64,000 nt of DNA from Phycomyces blakesleeanus NRRL 1555(-) (Eukaryota > Mucoromycota > Mucoromycetes > Mucorales > Phycomycetaceae), in the NCBI RefSeq assembly GCF_001638985.1, contig NW_017265140.1, forward strand, positions 248,001-312,000, in the 5' to 3' direction. A program made the position numbers and the translations under genes. Below, in pieces: positions 36,235 through 47,878 of this stretch (within the stretch, counting starts at the first letter, position 1; every line of letters starts with the position of its first letter). A model generated the notes under the pieces. The model did not search any database, was not told where the DNA came from, and worked only from the letters and a program-made list of their open reading frames with translations.

Positions 36235-37243
36235 ATGGAACTTCCAGACATTGGAAAGCAATGCACCTACGCTAGCTGCTCTCAGCTAGGTAAGAGCTAC
36301 AACATTACTGTAACTTGATCTAATTGAGTCTTAGATTTTTTACCTTATACTTGCTATCATTGCAAGCACATTTACTGGTGAGTTTAAGAAAATCTAAATC
36401 TATACAATTGATTACTCATCCTCCATTAGCCAAGAACATTTCAAATTAGAGGATCATCAGTGCCCTAGCCTAAATGACCCTAGCTTGGATGTACGGTAAA
36501 TACTATCTGTATGTACATAGTATTCGATATATTACTTATCATGTCCTTTATAAAGTGTTCCTACCTGTCCTATATGCGAGAAGCCTGTTTCTGTACCTAG
36601 AGGAGAGGATCCTAATATAAAGGTAATATAACTATATATATATGTGTGTGTGTGCTTGAGAATTTTCTATGATTTTTTTTTGGTGTACCTACATTTCGAG
36701 ACTAACCCTTTATTACTATTGTTATTATTATGTGTATATAGGTTAATCAGCATATTCAAAATAACTGCGCCAGTCCAAAACCACTAGACAATACATGCAA
36801 ACTCAAGGGCTGCAAGCAGAAATTATTGGTGCCAATGACCTGTTCCGATTGCAAGCTGTCATATTGTGTCAAGCATCGATTAGGGATTGATCACCAATGC
36901 CCAGGAAAACCAGCACCAACTTCCAGTCCTTCTGCCTTAGCTGCAATCCGGCGGGCAAATAAAGCAAAGCAATCAAAACCACATAGGACAAAAGCAGAAA
37001 TAGAACAGAATAAACAAGAGATATCTCGGCTGCAAGCCAAGGCAAAAACAGGGGTAAAAAATAGAAGAATGTCAATATTAGTCGAACTCATTGTTTTTCT
37101 AATGGACACTGTTATTATTTATTTATTTTTCATATTATATATATATATATATCCATCAGCGCCTTGCGGAGAGTGAAGAGATTCGGCTGGCTACCCTCTT
37201 GTCGATGAAGGATCAGGGCAGCGACAAATGCATATTGAGCTAA
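36235..37243 (+). CDS. AN1-type zinc-finger protein (ZFAND2/Cuz1-like)
   Basis: Proteasome- or p97-associated stress protein with two AN1 fingers. Exons 36235-36289, 36335-36377, 36430-36495, 36556-36622, 36742-37053 and 37160-37243 give 208 aa. Finger 1: GKQCTYASCSQLDFLPYTC, then CKHIYCQEHFKLEDHQC. Finger 2: CKLKGCKQKLLVPMTCSDC, then CKLSYCVKHRLGIDHQC. All Cys/His ligands of the AN1 pattern (C-x2-4-C-x9-12-C-x1-2-C-x4-C-x2-H-x5-H-x-C) are present. A CPICEKPVSVPRGEDPN linker of ZFAND2 type sits between the fingers. The C-terminus is a charged helix (KAEIEQNKQEISRLQAKAK). No ubiquitin-interacting motif was seen. The last intron contains a TA repeat before its acceptor. Intact and divergent from prefoldin subunit 1. 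Confidence 0.88.
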
Positions 37244-37283
37244 TCGAGAGGAAGGAACATATTTCTAGTAGAATGAAATTTGA

Positions 37284-39845
37284 TCATGCTTGTCCCTCGC
37301 TTGTTCGGGATACAATCACTTGGCCTTGGTGCGTCAGGATCACCGGACGTACGGCTGTATTAGAGTCCATTCCGGGCACATGTTGTCGAATAACATCTGT
37401 ATGATGCTGATGAGCAGAAGCATAAACTCCCAATCCAATATTCATATAAGCTGGCTGTTGAGTAATGCGTGATGGTGATAGTGGTTTTTGGGTTTGTTCT
37501 TCTGGTTGAGACCATAATGAGTACAAAAGTGCGTCTTCTTGTGTTGTGTCTGGTGTGGTTTGCCATTCTCGAGGATTTGACTTTGTGGTATTTGGAGTGG
37601 AACGTCTGGCCTGCAGATCGAGTAAGGGTGTGTATACTGGTGGTTGTCTGTACAGAAATGGGGTAGTGTTAGGATCTGTGTCGTGAGGAGATTTGGTCGA
37701 TGTGGAGGTTGACCATGGATCAACAGAAAGGATATCAAGTGGATTCTTTGGCATAGGGTTTATATCATGTTTCCACAAAGAGGACACGGAAGTGGCATCA
37801 GTAGCAGTAGCAGTGGCAATAGTAGAGGGAGATGAGGCTAGGCTACGCGGTAGCACTTGAGTTGTATTGGGTTCTATATTTTTCATATAAAGTCCGTTTA
37901 GATCTGTTTGCCTGGATACCGGATTCGATCTGACGTCTTTTGTATTGATTGATATGGGAAATGGTGGGTAAATGATTGGATGGGATGTACGTCGTTCTTT
38001 GTCAGCAACTCTTTGAGCGTGTTTCTTGTCCGCCAAGGCTAGTGTTTGTTGAAGAGATATGGCAAATGATTCGATTTCAGGGATAATTATGTGGCTTAAA
38101 AGGTGTCGCAAATTTCTTGTGGATCTTTGGAACATAACTCGTGCATGACGAGCAAAACTCTGATTATTCTGTCCACAATTGGGCAAGTGAACTCTGATGG
38201 CCGCCATAATTGCGTGAGCTGCAAATGCATTAGAAAGAATTGTATGAGTTTGTTCTGCCATGGAACATGTTAATTGTGTAATGTTGGTTGCAACGGCTGT
38301 ACATCTTTGCTGGACTACAGTGGCTGTTGACCCGCAGGGTGCCAGTACCGCCAACTCTATCATATTGTACACAAGATGCAAGTGGGCAACCATTGAATCG
38401 GGAGGTGGCTGGGTAGGTACGGCATTAGCGTGGGAGGGAAATGGAGTCCATTGAAGATGCAGTGGAAGAGCTCGTAGCCAGTGCAGCAATTCATTGTCGA
38501 ACAAAAGTGCCTTTTGTTCGTTCTCGTATGTCTGAAGAATTGAAGTTTCGGTTATGTTGGGATCTAGTGCCCGTTCTCCAATCTTCATAAGCTGAATGTA
38601 TGCTACAAATCCTTGAATAATCTCATGTTCATCTGCATCATCTCCAGGCTGCAGCATTGGTACGTCAATTTCGATGTCCTTTGCTAGAAGAGACCAAGGT
38701 TGGCTTCTGTGTATACTTTGAAGTTTGTCAAGACAGTAACATGCCCAGAACACTCGTTTGCGAAGTTCGTCTTCACCGTGTGAGTAGGTTCGCTTGTGTA
38801 GCCGAAGATCAAGACTCATACGATATGCCATTCCACTGTAAATCCATGATCTGCAGCCAGGGTCTCCTTTCTTTCCTTGCCGTGATGGTTCAAAAAGGGA
38901 CAAAAGGCAGAGAGATATGATGGTACTTATATGTGGTCGATCGAGAATCTGGTCAAGCATTCGGCATGCTTGGTCATAGTAATCTTCTGGATCAACAGTC
39001 GAATCGTGAGAAAATCGTGCGCCGTGTGCATACATACTGTAGAGTAGACAGGATGTAATAAGTTGCCCTTGGCTTTCTAGCTGGTTGTAAAATTCGCGCT
39101 TGGGAATAATTGGTAGTATTGCATAGAAATGTCGAAAATAAAGATTGATGAGAGGATGTCGAATAGTCTGCCATAATATTTCTGATCCGGGCTCTTCGGT
39201 CTCATGCTGTGTTACCGGGCAGAAACGATCCGGAACATACCAGCCTTCCCGTCCTTCCCCAGGCCATGTCGTACCGAGTATTTCCAGCAATTGATTTGTC
39301 TTTAAAAAGCTTTCATTCCTCATTTCTAAATATTTTTGTTGAGCCAAGGAAATTTTTGGACCCTGTGGGCTACCGAGAGTGGGAGGTAATGATATATATC
39401 CAGGATTCTCTTGACTATTAGGTTTGGCCAAATCGAGATCAATTGAACCGTCTAATGAGAATGAACAAGGTATCTTTCGTGCTATATTAAACGCTAGCGT
39501 CAGAAAATCTTCTGCTGTTTATAACCTTCTTAAACTTACCTTTACACTATGGTCGTTACAAAGGTTAAAAATAAAATTATTGAGTGAGTGAGTGAGTGAG
39601 TGTGTGTGTTGGCATGACGAGAGAATAACAAACTATGAGCTGTATGTATCTATGGTTACCTGCATACATGGCTGTAGTCCATCGCACTAATCACTTGAAT
39701 TAGAATCTCCATGACAATTATTGCCATCTACCTTGATCTTCTTTACTCGACATGTGTAACAGGCTCTATTGACTTTGAATCTCTTGGGATGTAGTTGGTC
39801 ATTCGGGTACTCAGCTATACGCTTGAACTTCTTATCAATGCTCAT
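37284..39845 (-). CDS. Zn2Cys6 fungal transcription factor (Fungal_trans / xylanolytic-regulator type)
   Basis: Nuclear DNA-binding regulator. Exons 39732-39845, 39660-39686, 39540-39546 and 37284-39481 give 781 aa in a single frame. The binuclear zinc cluster is spread over all four exons: RACYTCRVKKIK from exon 1, CDGLQPCMQ from exon 2, CK from a 7-nt microexon (TGTAAAG), and ARKIPCSF from exon 4. Together they match C-x2-C-x6-C-x5-C-x2-C-x6-C exactly. A middle-homology domain (about residues 120-400) follows, with HPLINLYFRHFYAILPIIPK, the GCRSWIYSGMAYRMSLDLRL string and RKRVFWACYCLDK, typical of the Fungal_trans/XlnR-type domain. The C-terminal 250 residues are low-complexity, rich in Ser/Thr/Pro/Gln and likely regulatory. 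Target genes are unknown. Ignoring the microexon would leave an apparently broken zinc cluster, so automatic gene calls may truncate this gene. Confidence 0.88.
39540..39546 (-). other. 7-nt microexon of the Zn2Cys6 regulator
   Basis: Minus-strand reading is ..CATAG / TGTAAAG / GTAAGT.., so a 7-base exon is bounded by a TAG acceptor and a consensus GTAAGT donor. It supplies the fifth zinc-binding Cys and corrects the phase between exon 2 (phase 0) and exon 4 (needs one leftover base). Without it the CxxC pair is lost and the frame breaks. Confidence 0.8.
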
Positions 39846-40126
39846 AGTGTGTAAAGTAGTAAATATTTTTTTGTTTTCAAAGAAACAAGTATTATTGATT
39901 CTTCTTTTAAACTCCTAGAAGACGGGCAACAATATGATAATAAAATTTTAACAAATAAGAAAAAGAAAAAAGAAAAAAGAAAAAAGGGCCCTGAAGAGGA
40001 AAGGGACAATGATTGGTCCGGAAGAGTGAATTATGTAAGCTTCTGTGCTTCAATCTTTATTATAATAATATTAATATTTGAGTGTAGATAAATTGGGTGA
40101 CAATACCAGTTGTTCCAGGTACTCGA
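39846..40126. other. Intergenic between divergent genes, with A/G repeat
   Basis: 281 bp upstream region of the Zn2Cys6 regulator (minus), also upstream of the small membrane-protein ORF (plus). It contains a purine repeat of GAAAAAA units at about 39958-39986. Confidence 0.5.
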
Positions 40127-40348
40127 ATGCCTAAAATAAGATCAATATTTCGTTCCAGAAATATGTTTATAATTTGTCAGACCTTGGATTTTTTTGAACC
40201 CTCTTTTATTGGATACTGCGCAATCTTTACCATTGCAATGTGTGTTTGGTTTTTTTGGATTTGGATAGCCGAGCACGCTTGGAAATCGCTTGGTCAGGCC
40301 ATATTAACACTGCAAATTCGAGTAACTAGAAGTGTGAACCAACACTGA
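40127..40348 (+). CDS. Small single-exon membrane protein, unknown
   Basis: A 73-aa frame from ATG at 40127 (MPKIRSIFRSRNMF) to TGA at 40348. A basic N-terminus is followed by a helix with TLDFFEPSF, one long hydrophobic segment rich in aromatic residues (IGYCAIFTIAMCVWFFWIWI) and AEHAWKSLGQAIL. Real-protein features are the positive N-flank, the aromatic membrane segment and a tidy end, but there is no intron and no certain homologue. The EP motif before the membrane segment and a His after it recall the small subunits of serine palmitoyltransferase, but the spacing differs by about three residues, so this is only a suggestion. It is divergent from the Zn2Cys6 regulator. Confidence 0.42.
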   Translation: MPKIRSIFRSRNMFIICQTLDFFEPSFIGYCAIFTIAMCVWFFWIWIAEHAWKSLGQAILTLQIRVTRSVNQH

Positions 40349-40846
40349 CTATTAATAAAGACAGAGTCCTTATTAATTGCTTTTTGGTTGATTTGAAAAT
40401 ACTTGGACTTAATGAAGAACAATTCCTCTGCCTGTATGATATCAAAACAACTAATCTAAAATGTTCTTTTATTATTATATTTTTAGTCCATGCTTTGTAT
40501 TTAAAAAACCAATATACTTCCAAATATACGCCAAAGAACCATTTGCTAGTGTGAGTGTGTACTACTGATGACGCAGAAATGTTCTCTCCCCCAAACTTGT
40601 TAAATAGTGAATTGGCTTTATATTTATACTACTACTACTACTACTACTACTATTATTATTATTATTGTTGTTGTTGCTTGGATCCAACCAAAAATAAAAT
40701 AAATAATAATAATACACATTACGTGCGTTTTGAGATTTGAGTTTTGTTCAATTTGAATCTCAATATCTCTTTTCTTTCTTCCTTTCTCTCTCTCTCTCTC
40801 TGTATCTTTTTCTTTTACTGTACATTCTTTTTCTTCTTCTTCTCTT
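40349..40846. other. Intergenic with CTA/ATT/GTT triplet repeats
   Basis: 498 bp containing a triplet array at about 40627-40676 in which (CTA)n passes into (TTA)n and then (TTG)n, and a CT-rich tract at about 40770-40860. ORFs here translate the triplet array as Tyr or Val homopolymers and are rejected. Confidence 0.65.
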
Positions 40847-41338
40847 ATGTTCGTACGTCCAATGCCTTGTACAAATGACATGACTAGCGTCATCTCCCCA
40901 CTTCCTATCAAAGCTTGTCTAGCAATATCATTCGAATATCCTTTATCGTGCTCTGAACCGTTAGTATTTATATATAAATGACAACAACAGAAATAAAAAA
41001 TAAAATAAAATGATGCTAACATTTTATTTAGATCAAATGAAGAAGCAGCGCATGCCGAGTTGTTTTCCATTATGGCCCAGCACAATTACAGTTACCAACG
41101 AAATAACTGCATGACTTCTCCTGTTTCTCGCACCATCAATCCTATGCCCAATGACACCTTGTTTTGTACTGTCCATGCGGCTACAATAGCAACTGTGCGC
41201 GCCGTGACTGCTGCTCATCGAGGACAAGATTGTGTTGCCCCAGAGCGAGGCTTTGTCTTGCCAGCTGATACTTGTGTACCCATGGGAAAGACACGTTCTT
41301 ACAGTACAAATTCTGGAGAGATGGCCACTGTATATTAA
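40847..41338 (+). CDS. Two-exon gene for a 139-aa protein of unknown function
   Basis: Not recognised. Exon 1 40847-40959 (MFVRPMPCTNDMTSVISPLP) and exon 2 41032-41338 join in frame across a 72-nt intron (GTTAGT..TTTAG) to give 139 aa. Exon 2 reads SNEEAAHAELFSIMAQHNYS and ends SYSTNSGEMATVY. The composition is balanced, with Cys residues (for example MPC, KAC, LSC, NNC, LFC, QDC, DTC), several Met and Pro, no signal peptide and no clear membrane segment. The clean splice and codon character support a real gene. The minus-strand frames across it are less convincing. The preceding CT-rich tract (40770-40860) resembles a fungal transcription start region. Confidence 0.5.
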
Positions 41339-44300
41339 CTCACTCCATTGTAAAAACAAAACAAAACATACTTATTTTTCTCTTTGATGTATATTGTAAT
41401 ACTCTTCTATCTTAGTTTCCCTTAATTTTCTCTTTGTCTATAGGCTTTAACCTCTTCTTCTTCTTATTTTTATTATTCCTCTTCTTATTTCTATTATTCT
41501 TCTTATTGTGTACATGCAGATATCTTCTTATAAAAACATTAATTTTATACATCTTTACATATTTACATATTTACATATCAATATCTTCCTATATAAGAAA
41601 CAAAGCAAACCACTTTAAGGTAAATCTCTTTAGTGCGATTTAAATACATTGCAGATCCAAGCTTCCAATTATGTCAATTAAATCATACTGTTTGTGTGTG
41701 TGTGTGTATTTTGTATTTTTTAAAAAAAAAATTATAATGAAATTACAAAAAAGCAGATCCCAAGCTGGGAACTCAAGGCCATAAATAGAGAGATATTATT
41801 GTTTATATGATCGTAAATCTTAGGGGACATGATCTGCTTATAAAGAATAAAGACGGCAAGTTCTTTAAGATAGTTTCTAGCTTTGTGGCCACTCTTACTA
41901 CACTCCTAAAAACTTCTTTGTCGAGTGTCCTCTTGTTTGGCAGGTTTAGACTATAATATTTCCCAAGTGCATAACACCGTACCCCACTCGACTAGCCAAC
42001 AATCCTTAGCGCCTTTTATGCTCCATCCTTTTCTCCCTCATTTCGCCCCAATATATTGACTCATATCATGTTTTGGATGGCATGCTTGCCGCGGCTTGGA
42101 AGACATACTGGAGAGCAATTCTTGATGATGTGGCTTTTGTTCCTACCAATTTAGTTGCTTCCGTGAACACATAGCTACAAATTTACTTTCAATACTCTAG
42201 TCTCATAGACTACTCATTTCCTTCTTCTACTTCTTCTACCTTTTCTTGCAATATGTCTTCGTCGCTCTCGATACTATCTGTATGTTTTCTCTCTCCTCGT
42301 ACTTATTAGCTTACTGCCTTAACCCCCACACTTTGTGTGCCCATCAATATCTTCCTAAACATCTACCTCTCCATTATAGGAAGTAATACCTGGTTTTTTT
42401 TTCTTTGGGAAATTTAATAAAGTTTCGTCTCATATAATATATATATATAGTCATGCACCAGTATATTGTCCCTTTACTCTTCACATCAATTGATAAAGCC
42501 ATCAATGTATATATTGCAGTATTATTTACATTAATAATAATAATGAGCTTAAAGGCTAGCTTTACAATACTCTTTCAGTAATTAATACAACTGGCTGCAG
42601 TATTAGTTAAAGCTTTAAGAATGGCAATGATAATTGTGAAGAGCTTCTGTTAGCAACTAACCGATCGAGCTGGTGCAACAAAGTCATATGTTACACTTCT
42701 GATACATAGTTTTCGATAAGAAAAAGAGAAGAAAAAAAAAAGACCAATTGGGCAAGAAAATATGTTCCTGTGACAATATCAATCGATATACACTTTTTAC
42801 TAGAAGTAATGCTATAACCGTCCCTTAAAAATTGGCTGTAAAAGAATCAAATGTATAGCATTTATTTAATGGATGAGTCCATAGGCAAACTTTGTATATA
42901 TTTCCTGTTTTTTTTGGGGGGGAGTCTATTTTACAGACTGGCTACTAAAAGCTTCTTGTTCACTAAGCTTTACTTACACATATTTCAAAAGAATAAATAA
43001 TATTAATGTAATTAAATTTTTAGTTGTCTACTATACGCTACACACATGTACATATAAATATTTGTGTTTCTTGAACAGTTCATGTTTTCCGTACTTCTAA
43101 CAAAACTCTTTTTTTTTGGCTTTGTTTCTTTGCTATTAAGGCCTCTTTCAGAACAAATTGAAGTATAACAGGAAGCAAAGAGGCTTTTAAACAACATCGA
43201 ATTCATAAAACAAATATTTCATTATTTAAAAAAAGAAATTAACTGTATACGTTTTTCTTTCCTTTGTTAGATCTAATCCACAAAAGCTTACATCTAGTTA
43301 TTGATTGTTGCTCTACGTACTTTCCGGAAAAGCCTTGCACCGACCAAAGAAGAAGGTTTGCAGGTTTTTACCAAATTATAAATGTGTAGCATATGATAAA
43401 CATGCGAGTATTAGCTTATCGATCTAATATTAAAAAAATATTTTTATATTATAAATATATGTGCACACATTGATATTTGAAACAAAAAAAAATAATCTCA
43501 AAATTTAGTAATAAATTATATTTATTTATATGCACCGGTAATTTTATTGTGCAATGCTTCTTCTGTTCTTGTAGTATATCCTTCATTTTCACCTTGCACC
43601 AATATACCGCAAACAACAGGTATTTTTATACTAGCATACACAAACTCGTGCAAAATCGACTTGTTTTATTTCTCGAGAATTACAAGATTGGTTAGAAAGT
43701 TTGATTTTCACTTTATAGCCAGCATTGACTACCAAAACCTCGAAATATGCTGTTTATAAACAGGAATCCGAATACATAATCCAATTTGTCTTTGTGCAAT
43801 AAACTATTAAAAATATTCGACTTTCTAGAGTCGCTTTTCTCGATTTGTATTCCCCCCGGCTCTCAATATTCTAGTCTTGATACCTGCTTTGTGTTTGTCT
43901 GGCTTGATTATTTAAATCAATTATGATGTAATCGTGATCCAGAACCAAGAATTGTATTTAAATCAAAGTCCTTATACAAGTCAACAAACCTGCCTTGTAT
44001 TATTCTATTGAAAATACCTTTCTTTATCAATAAAAAGATGTTTTACCCATTCCGACTATCTGGATTTTATAGTCTAGGTCAAATGAAGTATATATGTGCC
44101 CACAAGCATAAATGGTTAGGTTTGACCAGGAAATGCCATGTATTCGGTAAAAAGGTATTTTGTACTTCATTATTACTATTATTATTCTTTAAAGCGAACA
44201 ACATTTTGGATCATTTCATTTGGTCATAGCATGCTTTATACGTCAATAAAATATCATTAACAAAAAAAAGCTATTTTCCAATTATATTTCTGTACCCCAT

Positions 44301-47300
44301 CATATTAGTAGTTTAGTTTCTTTTCTTAAAATATTTATACTGTTGATTTATATATATATTTTATGAGATGCTTCCAACAAATGCTTATAAAGTATAATAA
44401 ATGTCTTGCTGGGAATTTTAACGGCATGTATGCCCATATACATACGCGTGTTTGTATCTGTGTTTGTCATTGTGTGTGTGCGTTCTTACACCCAATTTGT
44501 CTCTCCATCTTTCTTTGGTACACAAAAGACGTTCGGGCAATGCTTCAATCTGCATTTTAAACTACCCTACATAAACGGAAATTGTGCTTTTTTTTCGGGT
44601 TCCAGGCCATAGAAAGATGACGTAATTGATGGAGAGGTGCAAATGACTTCCTTTTCATTTTTTTTTTGTTTATAGGGATATGACTTCCTTTTCATGTTTT
44701 TTTTGTTTTTGTTTTTTATTTATTTATTAAGTGACCGACATTGAGTTTAAAACCTATATAAAATAATTTGATGATTGGAAATTAGCAAGCGTTTCTTTTA
44801 CACTATTTATTCATTTTTTTTTGTATTAAAAAAATATAGCATAATCAAATACGTTAAAAAATGAATGTCATATTCTTTCCGCCTTGAAGTAGCCTTCATT
44901 TGATGAGCCAAAAAAAGAAGACTGCTCAAATACTTCAATAACACATCATGAAGATACAAATATATATATATCTTGATATTTTATCAAAATCCTGGTTATT
45001 TATTATATATATATACAACCCAGAAATCACTCTCGTATATATAATATTAGAGGTAAAAAGGAAATAAAGGAAGAAATAAATAAGACAATATTGAAACATC
45101 AAAACCAAAGGACAACTTTGCTTTATACTTTAAGAAACTTTAATATTCGAGAACAGAACAGAATAGAATAGAAGAAGAATAGAAGTAGAAGCAGAAGCAG
45201 ATAAAAAAATATATTATTTAAGAAATATAGATATACTTATATATATATATTTATATATTTATATATTTATATATTTATATATCGAACAAAATAGCACTCC
45301 CGCTTTGATGGAATTTTTCCGATCTATATCTTTTAATTTTTTATTTTTTATTTATTTCTTGCATTCTTTAGATGTGACTTTTACGAATACCGTGGTAAAA
45401 TTGTTGGCACGGTAAGTTAAAAGGATACAAGATAGTTCTTTTGTTTCTTGTTTAAACAAAGCATCAAAAACTAAATTCTTGGCAAAAACCATAATGAAAA
45501 ATACAGGATTTCGAAAACACCTTTTCAAATGCTTGGCTACAAAGCGCGACAATCCACACAGTCCCTCTCTGTGATGGATAACCTTAGAAGGTACACGAAC
45601 ATGTATAATATCTATATTCTTATTCTTCTTTAAAGACCAAAAAAAAAGAATATATATATATATCTTACTACAAGGGTGAAGATAAGGAGAAAATAAAGAA
45701 GAATAAAACCCACAGAATCGATTGCTTGCTTGACTAAACTCATAAAGCTTTACAAAAGATAATGTTTTATGGATCTCTATCATTTGTACTAATGAATCTT
45801 ATGTATACAGGAGTAAAGAAGGAAGGAAACCAAAGAAAAACAAGGGAAATTGGCTGGGCGTAGTCCATGTGTGTCAGGTTAGTTTTTAGCTCTCTACAAT
45901 AGAGGGTTTATTATTACTATTGTTATTTAATGAATAAGGAGAAGGATTGTTGTCTTTAGTCTACTCACCTTTTGTATGCATTGAAAACGATCAAAAACCT
46001 CCTTAAATTTGAAACACTTTTTTCCTCTCTTTTCTTTACTCATTAAAAATCTATTTTCATTCGTCGCTTATTCATTTCTCCAAAATTCACAAGCCTCTTT
46101 ATTTATTTGCCAATCACAGCTCAGTCGACTTTGGCCTACAACTTTGGCCGACACCCCTTGCCTTGGATTCCCCGCCCTTCCATCCAGATGTGTGCCGTGG
46201 TCATCGGCAACTAATGGGCCTGCCAGAGAATTCCTAATGAGATGGTCCCATCATTGTCTTTTTTTTTTTTAAAAAAATGACATTGATATAAATGGAGATT
46301 CCGGTATGTCAGTTGTCCATCGATTCAACATGTGTACACACGCGTTCACACATTTTTCTTCTTTTCTCTCTTGGAAATAGTTGTGGTAAAGGCAAAGGGG
46401 CCCTTTTTTGATTCTGGCAGGCACATAAACACACATGGAAGACCCGCTTCTTAGCTAGCGTATAATGCGCGGGGGAGGGACGCGTCTTAAATATGACGAG
46501 GATGACTTGTTGAAAATGGGGCAGGTCCTTGAGTTGAGGATATTATATCGAAAAAATGTAGCGATGATTAACCTCAGACGAATTTATCATAACGCATAAA
46601 AGATAGACCTCATCCATGGTTCACATATTCCTATCGTGTTTTGTTGTGCGATATAAATACAAGCTGAGCACAAGGAGGAACCAACTTAAATCGAGAAATA
46701 AATCAATAAAAAATAAATAAAAAAAATTGTACGAAAGTCAATGATCTCTCTTGTATATCCTTGGGTGAAAATAGAAAAATCCTTTTACAGCTACCTTTAA
46801 GAACACAAGCAAACGGGCCATTTGGACTCGTATACAAAATGTCTGAAATAATAATAAATTATAGCAAGACAAATATATTAAAAATTGTATATGTAATAAT
46901 TTTAGGACCACTTTGATTGTAAAAAAAAACACAAGTTATATTCCACTATTTCGTTTTAAAGTATTCTATCGAGTGAATATTGAATAATGAAGTCCAGGTT
47001 AACAGATTTAAAAGGCTCTCGAATACTAACAGAAGAATCAACTCGAACACTAAAATACACTCAATTAATTACCAATTCTTATTTCAGTATATATATATAT
47101 ATGTATTTCTCACCTTTGCAACAATCAATCAGAAAATCCCATACTTTGTTTGTATTAAGATGTGAATTTGAATACTAACATTCCAGGTCTCGGATTTCTG
47201 AGACACCCAATTCAGGTACGGGAAACATACAGTTGGGATTTAGAACACCGAATAGATTTTTTAAAATGAGCAACGTGGACCATACTATAACGGCTTTTTG

Positions 47301-47878
47301 AGAGAATTGAATTCTTAGCCATTAAAATTTAATTCTAAAAAAAAAATTGGTTAGGCTGAATTGAATGCATTTCAGATTATGTGGATATTTTGGCTTATAA
47401 GAGCAATGGTGTCATTAATGACAACAGCAATAATAATGATACCAACACTACTATTCATTGTAATTGTAATTGTAATTTGTAATGTATATAGATTATAAAT
47501 GTAAAAGTATCCAGAATCTAGGCTTAACAGTTAAAAAAAAAGCCTAAACTTTGTCCACATATTTCTCACAGTATCCCAAATTGAAAGACATGCTCATGCT
47601 TTTGTTGACTGCTATTACTAAACCGGGGCCTCTTGTGGCCGTGGCCTACTGATTGACGATGTGCGCATGAGTGTACAACCAGTACGGTAACTTTAACCCA
47701 GCAATTTCAGCCTTTCTTTATTAATTTTAGTTTTTCTCTCTCTATCAAACACAGCCTCTTATTGCTAATATCCATTCCATTCATTTAGTCTTACTCTTTT
47801 TTTTTCTATTCTTCTTCCTTATTTTTTATTTTCATTTTTGGTGTACATGAAACATCAGCTCTCAACCTCCATTGAGAT
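41339..47878. other. 6.5 kb coding-poor AT-rich region
   Basis: No convincing gene across 6.5 kb, unusual in an otherwise compact stretch. Weak possibilities: 42254 onward (MSSSLSILS, a GTATGT donor, then an exon after TTATAG at about 42381 reading EVIPGFFFFGKFNKVSS), and a minus-strand tail at about 42090-42175 (TKATSSRIALQYVFQAAASM, then stop). Repeats include a 16-bp direct repeat (44643-44658 and 44680-44695) and an ATTTATAT array at about 45245-45282. Promoter-like sequence lies at 46390-46700. The remaining short ORFs have AT-driven composition. The region may hold non-coding transcripts, long regulatory DNA for the downstream Lam gene, or decayed repeats. Confidence 0.5.
46390..46800 (+). 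promoter_or_regulatory. Promoter-like segment with TATA box and AGGGG-type elements, no long ORF
   Basis: GC-rich patches (AAAGGGGCCC at about 46394-46403 and GCGGGGGAGGGACGCG at about 46469-46484) contain AGGGG/GGGAGG strings like fungal stress-response elements. A TATA-like ATATAAATAC lies at 46651-46660, followed by AAGGAGGAACC and an A-rich leader. The first ATG downstream (46741) opens only 19 codons. This is inference from base patterns; which transcript it would drive is unknown. Confidence 0.35.

Noticed and set aside
37290..39421. Several plus-strand ORFs of 60-87 codons inside the Zn2Cys6 gene
   Set aside because: Antisense shadows of a 700-codon frame with recognisable domain strings.
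39732..39845. Reading the zinc cluster straight through as a mutated KIKVDG with an early stop
   Set aside because: A GTAGAT donor after KIK and an acceptor before TGCGATGG restore the missing Cys, so the apparent mutation is intron sequence.
40624..41085. Minus-strand 153-codon ORF ending in a Val run
   Set aside because: Composed of a triplet array and a CT-rich tract read backwards; it overlaps the better-supported plus-strand two-exon gene.
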